Of a DNA stretch of 64,000 nt, positions 1 through 10,040 are shown in pieces (position 1 is the stretch's first letter; each line of letters begins with the position of its first letter). Below the pieces are notes generated by a model. That model saw nothing but the letters and a program-made list of their open reading frames with translations. It did no database searches and was not told the DNA's origin. The position numbers and the translations under genes are program-made. This stretch comes from Phytopythium helicoides (lineage: Eukaryota > Oomycota > Peronosporomycetes > Pythiales > Pythiaceae), in the NCBI GenBank assembly GCA_024867545.1, contig JANFNE010000010.1, positions 1,178,001-1,242,000 of the forward strand. The letters are read 5' to 3'.

Positions 1-1
1 A

Positions 2-3000
2 GGTGTACGACTAGACTTGGCCGACGGCTCGGTGTGCCTCCCTGAAGAAATCCGTCTTCGGTTAGACGGGCGACGACAGCTATTTAGCGACCGGGCACGG
101 TTGGTGACAGCAGATAGTTCGCCATTAATCGAACCAGGATACTCGGTCGAATTCCCTCTGCGCATCGACCACTCGGATAGACAGAAACTATGGGTGACGC
201 GCGGCGAGATGTGGGTCCCGTCGATTGTTCGAGGCCCTGGACAGAAGCGGTTCCTGAAGGTGACAAACATCGGCGATAAGGAGTTGAGACTTGGTAGGCT
301 TGAACGTCTGGGGCTCTGGCTATCCGGCGACAACGTACCCCGGCTCCCGGGTTTCGTCTCGGAAGGTTCCCGCCGCTATCAGGAGTGGCAAAACTTGGCG
401 TACGAAGCGACTGTCGATGAGACACAGCCAAGCAACCACGAAGAACCGGAACGGTCGCCAAAGACTCTCCACCGAGAGTACCCAGCTCCGCGGGCTATTC
501 TTCGCCGACCGGGGGACGGAACTTCTACGGCCAACGTCGTCGCCGCACTCCAACGACGGTCAGAGGTGCTCGAAGTCAATCCCCCACAAGACAAGCGACT
601 AGAACAAGTAAAAGCGGAGCCGATCTCATGCTTCTACGAGGGAAGCGAGCTCTTCGCCGAAGACGTCGAAGCGCAGATGGCAGTGCTACCTGACGTCGTG
701 GCGATGACTGAAGAAGTAGAGATTGATGACCTCAAAGTGGGTGACCCCGAGATAAATACGCCGGAAGAGATTGACCGATTAAGGGGTATCATCTGGAAAA
801 AGAAACATCTCTTGATCGGCAAAGGTAACGCGCTCCCGCCAGCCTCGAAAGGTGCGGTTTGCGATATTGACGTTGGCGGGGCAAAGCCAATCGCTCAACG
901 CGTCCGGAAGATTCCACCTCAATTCCGCGAGAAGGTAGCCGAGTTGCTGAAAGGACTACTGAGCGCGAAGATCATCCAGCCGTCGATGTCACCCTGGGCC
1001 TCGCCAATCGTCGTGGTGATCAAGAAAAACGGCGTTGACATCCGGTTGTGCATCGACTATCGCCTCGTGAACAACTTGACGAGGCTGATGGTGTATCCGA
1101 TGCCACTGATCACTGACCTCTTGGAAGACCTGGAGAAAACCTTGTGGTTCTGTTCCTTGGATATGGCGAGTGGCTTCTGGGTTGTATCGATGACGGAACG
1201 CGCGCGTGCGATCTCAGCGTTTATAACCCCATTCGGGTTGTTCGAATGGAATAGGATGCCGTTTGGGCTGAAGAATGCGCCACAGATATATCAGCGACTG
1301 GTTGACAACGCACTCTACGGTTTCCTCCGGCTGCCAGCGGACGGAAAACACAGTGCAGATCTCTACGAGGTGGGCGAACCTGACGACGCCCGACAACCGT
1401 CAGTGCTCGGAAGGCGATCATACATCGACGATATCTTGATCGCCGCCAGAGATTGGGAAGATTTGTGTGAGAAAACGGCTCGACTGTTGGACGCTTGCGA
1501 TCGGTGGAATCTGTCGATTAGTGTTGCCAAGAGCTATTGGGGTAGACCGAACGTTGACTACCTAGGACATCGTGTGACACCTGAAGGTATCGAAGCCCGT
1601 CCCAAGGAGCTGGAAACGTTGAGCGATCTGCCGTTCCCGAGGTCCCTAAAAGCGATGCAGTCTTTTCTGGGAAGCTTGAACTACTACCACCGTTTCGTTG
1701 AGGATTTTGCCATCTACGCCACCGTGCTGTACGAGCTCCGAGAAGTCGATTTTCATAGCGGGCTGCCGGTGGACCGCAACCAGCGGTTGGTTCAAGCGGT
1801 GAATGCGTTCAATGCACTCAAGCAAATGATTTCAGCAACGCCTATCCTTCGACACTTCGACCCGGACAAAGAGTGCGTAGCTATCGTTTATGCCAGTGAG
1901 TGGGCCATCGCCGCGGTCTTGACCCAAGAACACGATGGAGTCTTCGAGCCAGTCAAATTCACGAGCCGGACGTTGAAGTCAAACGAGCTCAACTATGCGG
2001 TGGTCGAGAAGGAGGTCTTAGCGCTTCTCCGTTTGCTTGACAACTGCTTCACGATGTTGGCCGGGAAAGCTGTGCGGGTACTGACTCGGCACACGACGCT
2101 CAACTGGTTGTTGAAGTCACATGGGCTCCAGGGCAGATTAGCACAATGGGCTGCACTCCTCTCACCCTGGACATTGTCCGTCACGCGATGTACTGGGGGC
2201 GAAGACGAAGTGCTGGGGACGATCTCAGCGAGTATCACTCCGCGGGAGCATGTTGATGACTCGTTGATCAAGATCGCTCCGAAGAAACACCCGTTCCGGT
2301 CAACCCAAGCGCCGCTGCCGACTATCGATGAAGGAGAAGAGTTGTTAGTCATCAGTTTCGACGGATCAGCTAAGGTCAAGCGTGGCGATGGAGCATATAG
2401 CGCCATCGTGTGGCAACTGCCAGAGTGGACCGTGGCTGCTGGCGCATCGAAGCACGCTGAAGGACTTACCGTCAATGAGGCCGAATATCGCGGGTTGATC
2501 ATGGCGCTAGACTTGGCGGCAGAGCTTGGGGAACACCGGTTGATCGTCTGTGGCGACTCCAACTTGGTCATCAGACAATTGCGCGGGGAGATTGACTGCA
2601 AAGCACCTGGGCTGCAACTGCTGCGAGGCCAAACCCTCGACCGGTTGAAAGCTTGGTCTCGTTTCGAGTTGGTGCACGTGAAGCGTGACTGGAACAAGAG
2701 TGCGGACCTGCTAGCTGGTGTTGCGTTACAGCAGCAGAGAGGCTCGATCGTCAACACCGACGCTGCCCGCGAAGACTTGGTCACGCTGAACCGTCTCGAT
2801 GAAATCATTACACCCGAGGATCGAAGACAAGCCCCTCGAATCCACGCAGTATTGACACGTGCGCGAGCTCGGAGAGTACGCACAGACGTGACGTTGGGCG
2901 AAGGCGCCATCCAGCGCATCCGGGTTGAGAGGATTCTGCAGGCACAAGACGAGGAGTCGTGGATCGCCAACCTCAAAAGGTTCTTGCGAGGTGACTTGGG

Positions 3001-4540
3001 GGCGATGACCCAAGAAGATGTGAAAGCCTGTGTGAACATCGCCGATCAGTTCGAAACCGACGAGAACGGACTGCTCTTCTACGTTGTACCCACCGACGAT
3101 GCCGGCGAGGACCGAGATCTGATAGCAAGATTGGTAATGCCGGAGACGCTGCACGACGACGTCCTGCACCACTATCATGCGAGTCTCGAAGGAGGACATC
3201 AAGGTATCGGCAGGACGTTCCAGCGAGTGCGACGCCACTTCTACTGGAGGGGACTATTTCGGAGCGTACAGCGTTACGTTGGTGAATGCGTGGACTGCGA
3301 GACTGGAAAAAGCCGACCAACGATCCGTGGGGAATCACCGGGTAACATCGAAGCTACGTACCCGTTCCAGATTATCGCCATGGATCACATCCCGTCATTA
3401 CCCAAGTCGTTCAAGGGGAACACCGAGCTCCTGCTGTGGGTCGACCTCTTCTCCGGTTTCGTTATCGCCAAGGCCAGCGCATCGCGCACGGCACAGACGA
3501 TCGCGGAATCATATGAAGAATGCGTCTTCCGCCGCTTCGGTGCGAGCGAGGCAATTCGACACGATCGAGAACCCGGGTTCATGTCTGACTTCTTTCGGGC
3601 CTTCAACAAGATCGTCGGGCAGCGACAACGAGCGACATTAGCATATCGGCCACAAGCAAATGGAACAGCGGAGCGGATGGTTCAAACACTCACTCGCGCC
3701 ATCAAGATGTACGTCAGTGACGAAGCACAACGTGACTGGGACGAGTATGCCGAACGACTGACTTTCGCGATCAACACCGCACACGACCGTGTTCGACAAG
3801 AGACACCTTTCTACTTAGTCCACGGCTGGGATCCACGCTCGACACTCGAGGCATCGTTGCCACTAGGGAGCACGAGACGTCAGGATCGAGAAGCTAGACG
3901 CTGGCGCTTTCACGTGCAGCAGCATTACCAGCGGGCGAGAGCACACGTCAACGATCTGCTAAAGGAAGCGCGAACGGCACGAGCTGACAGGCAGAATGAG
4001 TCTGTAAGTCCGCATCATATTGAGCGAGGATCACGAGTTTGGCTGTACCTTGATAGAGTCCGGGAGGGGTATGCCAAGAAGCTGGCACACCTGTGGCACG
4101 GCCCGTTTCGGGTGGCCGAAAAGGTCTCCGACTATTCTGTCCGTCTCGAAATAGCCGGCACCGATTACCGGGTGTACCCGGTGGTACATGTCTCCAAGTT
4201 GAAACTGGTTCGTCAACATCCTGAGCGACCGACCACAGCGCTCACGGTTGACCAGGAGAGTCGTCTTGATTTTGACGAGGAACTCCTACCCGGCGACAGC
4301 TGGGCACAAACATTAGAGGACGATGAGTTTGAGGTGGAGCGGATATCGGATGTACGCACCGGTCGACGGACGCGGTATGGCCGCATCTTTCGCGAATTCT
4401 TGGTACATTGGAAGGGCTATAATGAGCCGACGTGGGAAGACGAGGCGGATCTCAACTGTGGAGCGCTCCTTCACGAGTTCCTCCGGGGTAGGACTCGACG
4501 CGGCCGGTTTGGTGTCATGCAGTCGCAGGATGCCGAATAA
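2..4540 (+). CDS. pol: Ty3/gypsy Pol polyprotein (RT, two RNase H domains, integrase, chromodomain), 5'-partial
   Basis: The frame is open from the first complete codon of the window, so the protein is N-terminally cut; the first residues look like the end of an aspartic protease region. Reverse transcriptase spans roughly residues 290-500 with SLD in the first palm motif and YIDD near residue 468. A first RNase H lies near residues 605-770, but its usual DAS and TDH motifs read YAS and TRH. A second RNase H near residues 775-910 has the full acidic set (FDGSA, NEAEY, CGDS, KSADLLAG). Integrase follows: an HH-CC zinc site near residue 1050, then AMDH, RHDRE and GTAERM as the D, D, E residues (about 1121-1213). 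A chromodomain (FLVHWKGY...TWE) sits near 1437-1495 and would guide integration to chromatin. No stop or frameshift interrupts 1,512 codons, so the copy may be young. Confidence 0.93.
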   Translation, partial: GVRLDLADGSVCLPEEIRLRLDGRRQLFSDRARLVTADSSPLIEPGYSVEFPLRIDHSDRQKLWVTRGEMWVPSIVRGPGQKRFLKVTNIGDKELRLGRLERLGLWLSGDNVPRLPGFVSEGSRRYQEWQNLAYEATVDETQPSNHEEPERSPKTLHREYPAPRAILRRPGDGTSTANVVAALQRRSEVLEVNPPQDKRLEQVKAEPISCFYEGSELFAEDVEAQMAVLPDVVAMTEEVEIDDLKVGDPEINTPEEIDRLRGIIWKKKHLLIGKGNALPPASKGAVCDIDVGGAKPIAQRVRKIPPQFREKVAELLKGLLSAKIIQPSMSPWASPIVVVIKKNGVDIRLCIDYRLVNNLTRLMVYPMPLITDLLEDLEKTLWFCSLDMASGFWVVSMTERARAISAFITPFGLFEWNRMPFGLKNAPQIYQRLVDNALYGFLRLPADGKHSADLYEVGEPDDARQPSVLGRRSYIDDILIAARDWEDLCEKTARLLDACDRWNLSISVAKSYWGRPNVDYLGHRVTPEGIEARPKELETLSDLPFPRSLKAMQSFLGSLNYYHRFVEDFAIYATVLYELREVDFHSGLPVDRNQRLVQAVNAFNALKQMISATPILRHFDPDKECVAIVYASEWAIAAVLTQEHDGVFEPVKFTSRTLKSNELNYAVVEKEVLALLRLLDNCFTMLAGKAVRVLTRHTTLNWLLKSHGLQGRLAQWAALLSPWTLSVTRCTGGEDEVLGTISASITPREHVDDSLIKIAPKKHPFRSTQAPLPTIDEGEELLVISFDGSAKVKRGDGAYSAIVWQLPEWTVAAGASKHAEGLTVNEAEYRGLIMALDLAAELGEHRLIVCGDSNLVIRQLRGEIDCKAPGLQLLRGQTLDRLKAWSRFELVHVKRDWNKSADLLAGVALQQQRGSIVNTDAAREDLVTLNRLDEIITPEDRRQAPRIHAVLTRARARRVRTDVTLGEGAIQRIRVERILQAQDEESWIANLKRFLRGDLGAMTQEDVKACVNIADQFETDENGLLFYVVPTDDAGEDRDLIARLVMPETLHDDVLHHYHASLEGGHQGIGRTFQRVRRHFYWRGLFRSVQRYVGECVDCETGKSRPTIRGESPGNIEATYPFQIIAMDHIPSLPKSFKGNTELLLWVDLFSGFVIAKASASRTAQTIAESYEECVFRRFGASEAIRHDREPGFMSDFFRAFNKIVGQRQRATLAYRPQANGTAERMVQTLTRAIKMYVSDEAQRDWDEYAERLTFAINTAHDRVRQETPFYLVHGWDPRSTLEASLPLGSTRRQDREARRWRFHVQQHYQRARAHVNDLLKEARTARADRQNESVSPHHIERGSRVWLYLDRVREGYAKKLAHLWHGPFRVAEKVSDYSVRLEIAGTDYRVYPVVHVSKLKLVRQHPERPTTALTVDQESRLDFDEELLPGDSWAQTLEDDEFEVERISDVRTGRRTRYGRIFREFLVHWKGYNEPTWEDEADLNCGALLHEFLRGRTRRGRFGVMQSQDAE

Positions 4541-5417
4541 CAAGTGGGGAAAGCAGAGTGGACCAGCCACTCGGTGAAGGATGACATGTTAATGGAGATG
4601 TCTTTAACAGAGGAGGAAAACAGGCGGGGCAGAATGCGCAAGCGTGGAGAGAAACCAACAATTGAAGATCGAAGTCGGCGAATGTCGAGTGCCAACGAGG
4701 GGTCAGAAATCGGTGGGCGTCGAGCACCATCGATTCCCAGTTGACGGGCGGAAGTTGGTGAACCGACGGATATTGCTGGCCGACGAATATCGCTGAATGG
4801 GGATGTGTGAAGGTCATCAACCGACAGAATAGGCAACCGATGAAATCCACCGACCAAAAGATCTCATCGACTGGCGAGAGTCAAATATCATCGCCCGTCG
4901 ACGGTCGCCAATAAAGGATAGGAGACCACAGACCAGCACCTAGCGAACCACTCCTGGCCACATCCGATAGCGGAAGTGTCAAATACTGAACCAGTGCCGA
5001 TATTCCCGATAAAAATTGCTAGAGGAGATACCGTACGGATGCTACCTTCCTGGCAACTCCGGTCGACGATCCCGACGACAACGTATCGGCTATGCTGGAC
5101 ACCGACGACGCGGTTCGACGGCGTGGATGTTGGTGTAGATGGAGCGATAATCGACGCCGTTGGTGAGTGCCAACGATGGCGTGGAGCTTGAAGATGATGG
5201 CCGACGAGGGTGGCGAAGGGCTATGGAGGTGAAAGATGACTACTTTGGCGGTCGTCAACGACGTGGACGAAAAAATGAGGGTGATTTTGGAGGAGATTGA
5301 CTCGAAGGGACGAAGGGAAGCTTGAAGCATAGTCGATTGAGCGGAGACCGAAAATCAATGACGTGCAGTAGACGAGCAGGGAAGGAACGTTATCATGAGC
5401 ATAAGCAGCTGCTGAGC
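4541..5417. other. Non-coding spacer between pol and the antisense gene
   Basis: No convincing coding frame is seen. The DNA is rich in CGA/CGACG words and has phrases such as GGCCGACGAATATCG that recall, in style, the repeat field at 8640-9480. A purine-rich tract lies near 4608-4645 and could be a polypurine tract. The 3' end of the antisense gene abuts the right end. Confidence 0.5.
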
Positions 5418-8400
5418 TTACTCCCCGACACTGAAGGTCGGGAGGTCGGCTAGCACATCATCCGCGGGAGTGCCATCAGCAGACTCATCAGAGACGGGCA
5501 CATCAACCGTCGATGTGCCACCCACTGACATCGCACGGATGAATTTATCCTTCAACCGCCGAATCCGGAGCGCCGGATGTTGCTCCCTTGCCGCCGCCAC
5601 ATACTGCAGACGCCAAGGCTCTTCTTGGTCGGCGATAGTCAACGCTGCGAGTAATGACTTTGGAGCCTCGGGTTGCCCCAGCCCCGGGTACCAACGTCCC
5701 TCCTGGCGACGCGTGGCGAAGTGAAGGAAGAAAGGATCGAGGAGCACATCCAGGTCAAAGAGTCCGCGATGAATCGCATCCAACAGAGGCTCGAAAGCTT
5801 TCGCCACCCGCTCTCCTGCACGCGAACGGCGCTTAGACTTTTTACTCAAGTACTCCTGGTACATAGGGATAAGCTCTTTTGTGGTCGGCTCTGGCAGCAC
5901 ATGAGAGCTTTCCCAATACGCCTGGGCATGGCGAACGAGGAGGGCTTTGTATGAAGTGACGACCCGGGACATCACAGGGTCACACTCGCTGAAGGAGATG
6001 GGCTTCGGCCGGTCAAGGAGCACGTTCCATGGCTTGCTAGCATACAAATCGTCGATTTGCTCACGTGTGATGAGCTCAGGGTAGTACGCACTTTCTGGCG
6101 CAGTTGAAGCTGTGGGTGAAAAGATCCAGTCGTCGGACAAGAGTGACCCTCGAGTCAGGTGCTGCATCTTCAACTGACTCAATGTCAGACGGCTGACCTT
6201 GGAAGCAATCCAAGGCGCAACTTCATCGGTAGCAAACTGACGAGCAGTTGGAGGAGGAATGCACGTGGTAAAGCCAACGGCGGGGAGAGTCGAATTGCTG
6301 TCACCAGGCTCATCACCAATATCCTCGTCCTCCGAACTGTCAGCGCCATCACCTCCAAGTGACTCGGTGAGACTTACTGGACCCCGGCTGGTGGAAATCG
6401 CTCTAGACGTTCGACTTGACGGCAAAGAATTATTTGCTGTCGATGTCGGTGGGGATACAAGAGCTGGCGCATCAGCGGCGCCAGGGGGCTTGGTGGTTGT
6501 AACAGACCCAGTACTCTGCGCAGTAGTAGCAGCATCTGCAGTCGTGACCGCCTCAACGGTAGTTGCAAGACTGTCGAACACTGCAGTACTTGACTCAGTG
6601 ACAGGATCTGAGGGCTCGGCAACCGCGTCGGCACTATTGGCACTGAGAGACTTGGCAGCGGTGCCAGCGCTAACCGTATTCACGGAGCGCGAGGAACGAC
6701 TGGAACGTCTCGCCTCGCTTCGTGATCTGGCCTTGACAGCCTTCAAAACGTCGTCGTCACTGCTATTGCCAACACCCACGCATTCTTCATCAGACGCGAT
6801 GACTCGGCGTTTGGCAGCCATGACACGCGGTGAGGCACGAGTCTGCGACCCCTTGGACTGTGCTCGAGTGCCTGTGCGAAGGGAGAACACACTCAATCTT
6901 GATCCAAACGCCATTTATTTGCAGTACTAAGGAGAGCTCGCACCTGACGACTGCTCACCCGACGGCAAATCGGCCTCCGGAGCGGCGTCTGGAGAAGAGA
7001 GCGTGAGATCCACATCTACTTCGTCTGGCGCAGCCGAAGCCACTGTACCTGCGCGTGCCACTCGCTTGCGCGAGGGAATCTCAGGTAGAAGGTCTGAGGC
7101 ATCCTCCAAACGCCGACGCTTGGACTTGGACGGTTTCACTTTCTTCTGCTTCATTGAGCGCGTGGTTGTTCGAGGCGTGACCGCAGTTGCTGGGTGTGAG
7201 TCTGGAGCCGCTACCGTAGGTGAGCTGGCGACAGCAACGGCTGCCATTACAGTCGAGCCACCAGTCGCCACCGGTGGATCCTCCACCGCTGAAGAGCTCG
7301 CTACTGGAGCCGAGACGGTCGTCAATACTGGCGGCATGACGATACTGAGAGTCGAGGTACTGGGTACCTCTGCGAAAGAAGACGACCCGCCGATAAACGA
7401 GACAATTGGCTGCAACCTGGTGGTAAGCACATCACGCTGTTGCTCTAACTCCTTGACCCGAGCAAGAGCACCGGAAGCTTTTGCAATGGCCTGATCGCGC
7501 TCACCGATTGCATGGTCGCGAGCTGACTCGGCGGCGCTGCGTGCGGTGCGCAACATGTCGCACGTACGCTGTAAATCGGCCACGTTGACTTCCAGACGAC
7601 TAGCATCCGCCTGACTGTCGACATACTGAGCACCTGAGGTGACAGCACCAAGCTTGTTAGCCACGCGCCAACACATGAGTGTTTGATGCTCGCAGGTACT
7701 CACGTAGCTCCTTCAACTCAGCCGAAGCTGACCGATGATCCTTCTCTGCGGCGGCCTTGGCAGCTCGTGTCATCTTCAAGTCCTCGCGCAACTTCTCGAC
7801 GTCCGCCTCGACAGAGTTCTTCTTTGCTGATACGTTCTCAAGCGCTCGCTGCGAGCTCCGCTTTGCAGCGTTTGCTGCCATGCGGATCCCAGCAACTATG
7901 GCATTAGAATTTGCGATCTGGGCTCGGAGCGTGGCGAGCTCGCCACGGAGACGCTGGACTTCATTCACAGCGGCGTCCTTCTCCTCTTCGGCTCGGCGGC
8001 GGCGCTCAGCAGAAGACTTAGCAGCTCGCACAGCCCTGTCACGTGACTGATCGTCACTCCCGCCGCTCTCCGACATTACACGACTAGCTGAAAACCTCGA
8101 GAATTGACGCCCTGAGGTCATCACACTTGCATCGTCGACTTCAAACGCTGGCGCATCAGCGCCACTAGCTGACTCGACTGACACACGACTCTGGATCAGT
8201 GCCTCTTGAAGCGACAAGACCTCCGTATGTAGGCCAGACGCATGATGACGAAGCTTGTTAACTGATGCCACAAGAACATCGCGCTGATTCCCAAGCTCTA
8301 CAGCCACGTCATCAATCGTCGAGAATGCTCGAACGACCTCACGGATCGACCGGAAGGCAGTCGGAGAGGTCAGCAGCACGGCTGGATTCGGTGAAGCCAC

Positions 8401-8631
8401 CAACTCCGCCATGCGCTCGTTGTCACACACGTCGCACGCACTACCTGCAGCCAAAGAAGCCACAGGCGGTAGCGCGGGCAAAGTCGTCATGGTGTCCGCG
8501 TGAACAGCTGCATGACGCGGCACCACCGGCGATGTAGTCACGGTCGGAGGCGCAGACCCTGCCGGCACGTCTGCAACAGCTTGCTGCTCGGCGTCAACGA
8601 TCTCTGATGGTTGAGTTGAGGCGACGGCCAT
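5418..8631 (-). CDS. Spliced antisense gene for a 1018-residue coiled-coil protein of unknown function
   Basis: I do not recognise the family. Three exons on the minus strand, 8631-7704, 7633-6959 and 6871-5418, join at GTGAGT...CACCTCAG and GTGAGC...GCACAG sites. Their summed length, 3057, is an exact multiple of three and the ATG at 8631 is a true ATG. Exon 1 and the start of exon 2 encode a long Ala/Arg/Glu-rich coiled coil that continues smoothly across the first splice. Exon 2 then has a Thr/Ser/Val-rich stretch and a basic patch (KQKKVKPSKSKRRR) that resembles a nuclear localisation signal. Exon 3 has a Ser-rich linker and a compact C-terminal domain with many Trp/Tyr residues (DDWIFSP, KPWNVLLDRP, GRWYPGLG). 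It lies opposite to pol, downstream of it. A Gag-like, silencing-related or host-derived cargo role is possible, but nothing in the sequence decides this. Confidence 0.8.
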
Positions 8632-8639
8632 ACCGATGG

Positions 8640-9480
8640 GAGCTTGGGGGCGGGAAGAAGAGTGAGTGATATATGCTCGACCCAGTATGGCCGCACCACA
8701 CCGACTCGAGCAGGGGGCGGCTGTGGAGAAGCGGGTATCGATTTAGAGAGGCGGTGGTGGGACCCCCGTGTGACACGTGTCAGACCGAGAATGTCTCAGC
8801 GATATCCGCCATCACTGGTGGTCGGCACCATTGATATCGATCACCACTGCCGATACCCGGCACCTCATCTCGGCTGAGGCGAGGCCGATGTGGACCACAA
8901 CGACATCCGACCGTGGCGATTTTCAACTGACGATTTTCATCTGGCGATGTTCAGCGGACAATCGCAATTTGACGAAGATCGACGGACTAGGTCTTCAGAT
9001 TCAGACGGTGTCCACCGGTGGTATTCGTCGATGATTGCCAGCCAAGTATGCTCAGTCGGCGATGTCCAAATTGACTGTGCCTGACGAACGATGTTCACCA
9101 ACAACAGTCAACCATCAGTGCCTAATCAGCAGACTCTAGTCGACGATGTACGGCGGCAACGATCGGACATCAAGCCGGACGTGACGATATCTCAGCGAGT
9201 GATGTTCAGCTAACGATGTTCGGTGAACGATGTTCAGCTAACGATGTTCGAGCCGCGATATTCGGCCTGCGATATCCGGCCCGCGAGGTTCGGCCGACGA
9301 TGTTCAACGATCGGACATCAAGTTAGACGTGACGATATCTCAACAAGCGATGTTCAGCTGACGATGTTCGGGGAACGATGTTCGGCTAGCGACGTTCGGG
9401 TCGCGATGTTCCCCGGCGATATTCGGTCTGAGTGGTCCAGCCCGCGATGTTCGGCCGACGATGTTCGGCGATTCAACCAC
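8640..9480. repeat. Degenerate short tandem repeat field built on GATGTTCGGC-type units
   Basis: Words of the type CGATGTTCAGC, CGATGTTCGGC and CGATATTCGG recur roughly every 15-22 bases, densest at 9190-9470. A second-order repeat is visible: a segment beginning GATCGGACATCAAG at 9161 recurs at 9309 (about 148 bp apart), each followed by GACGTGACGATATCTCA and then GATGTTCAGC. The field lies just upstream of the antisense gene's start codon at 8631, so it could hold its promoter or be an LTR-internal regulatory repeat. Confidence 0.7.
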
Positions 9481-9712
9481 TGCGGTAGAGCCAGACTAGG
9501 TAATGATCGACGGTCAGTGGTAGCCAGTACAGGGGATGGGCACAGTCTGCGCTGCGCAAACAAGCAGCACCAAGGGTTGGCGACCAGTGGACTGTGGGCT
9601 AGGACGCGTGGCAGGTTTAGCGAATCAGTTGGTAATTTCCCGTGAAGTACACAAGTCTCCGCCTTCTTTGGACTTCGTCACCAGCTCATCAAGTCAACGC
9701 GCTCAAGGGGAG
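9481..9712. other. Spacer with no recognised feature
   Basis: No coding frame or clear motif. It ends in the purine run AAGGGGAG at 9705-9712, which is what a polypurine tract in front of a plus-strand 3' LTR would look like. Confidence 0.35.
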
Positions 9713-10026
9713 TGCAAGGTGGTATCGCAAAGGCATTGGATTGGATTGGTACTGCTCAGCTACGTTAGCAGAGCGTGACTGGTGGCCCGCACGAGAGAGC
9801 CACCGAGTCAATCACATTAGCCGCGGGGTGAAGACTCCCGCACCGCGGCTATCCCTCGCAACCCTACTCTTCTTTCATCAGCGTGGGTACTGCCCATCGA
9901 GATCGTGACCAAGCGTCACCCATAAGCCGACGGGTACACAACGTGAAGACTTCGACCTCGGGGAAACCCCTCCGTCAGTCGGCACACGGGAGCGCGTGAG
10001 ATTGGCGACGTAGTCTGGTGACTCCA
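9713..10026 (+). repeat. Candidate 3' LTR of the Ty3/gypsy element
   Basis: The interval begins TG directly after the purine run AAGGGGAG and ends in CA at 10026, where the GC-rich minisatellite begins. It contains small hairpins (CCGCGGGG...CACCGCGG; CCTCGGGGAAACCCC) and no coding frame. No second copy lies in the window, so LTR identity cannot be confirmed, and the terminal bases do not form a longer inverted repeat. Confidence 0.25.
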
Positions 10027-10040
10027 GACACGCGCTTTTC

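Larger units (their letters stand above)
1..10026 (+). mobile_element. Ty3/gypsy chromoviral LTR retrotransposon, 5' end outside the window
   Basis: The left 10 kb behaves as one retroelement territory. It contains a sense pol gene at 2-4540, a long non-pol region with an antisense spliced gene, and a possible 3' LTR at 9713-10026. The 5' LTR, gag and protease start lie outside the window, so element ends and target-site duplication cannot be tested. An alternative is that the element stops soon after pol (there is a purine-rich stretch near 4608-4645 that could be a polypurine tract) and that the antisense gene is a neighbour. The right boundary is therefore a guess; the identity of the pol part is secure. 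Confidence 0.5.

Noticed and set aside
1993..3039. 348-codon minus-strand frame under pol
   Set aside because: It is a shadow of the pol frame, with no domain; the pol motifs are all on the plus strand.
4541..5400. 3' LTR directly after pol
   Set aside because: A purine run exists near 4608-4645 but no clear TG...CA pair or second copy could be found; kept as an alternative, not called.
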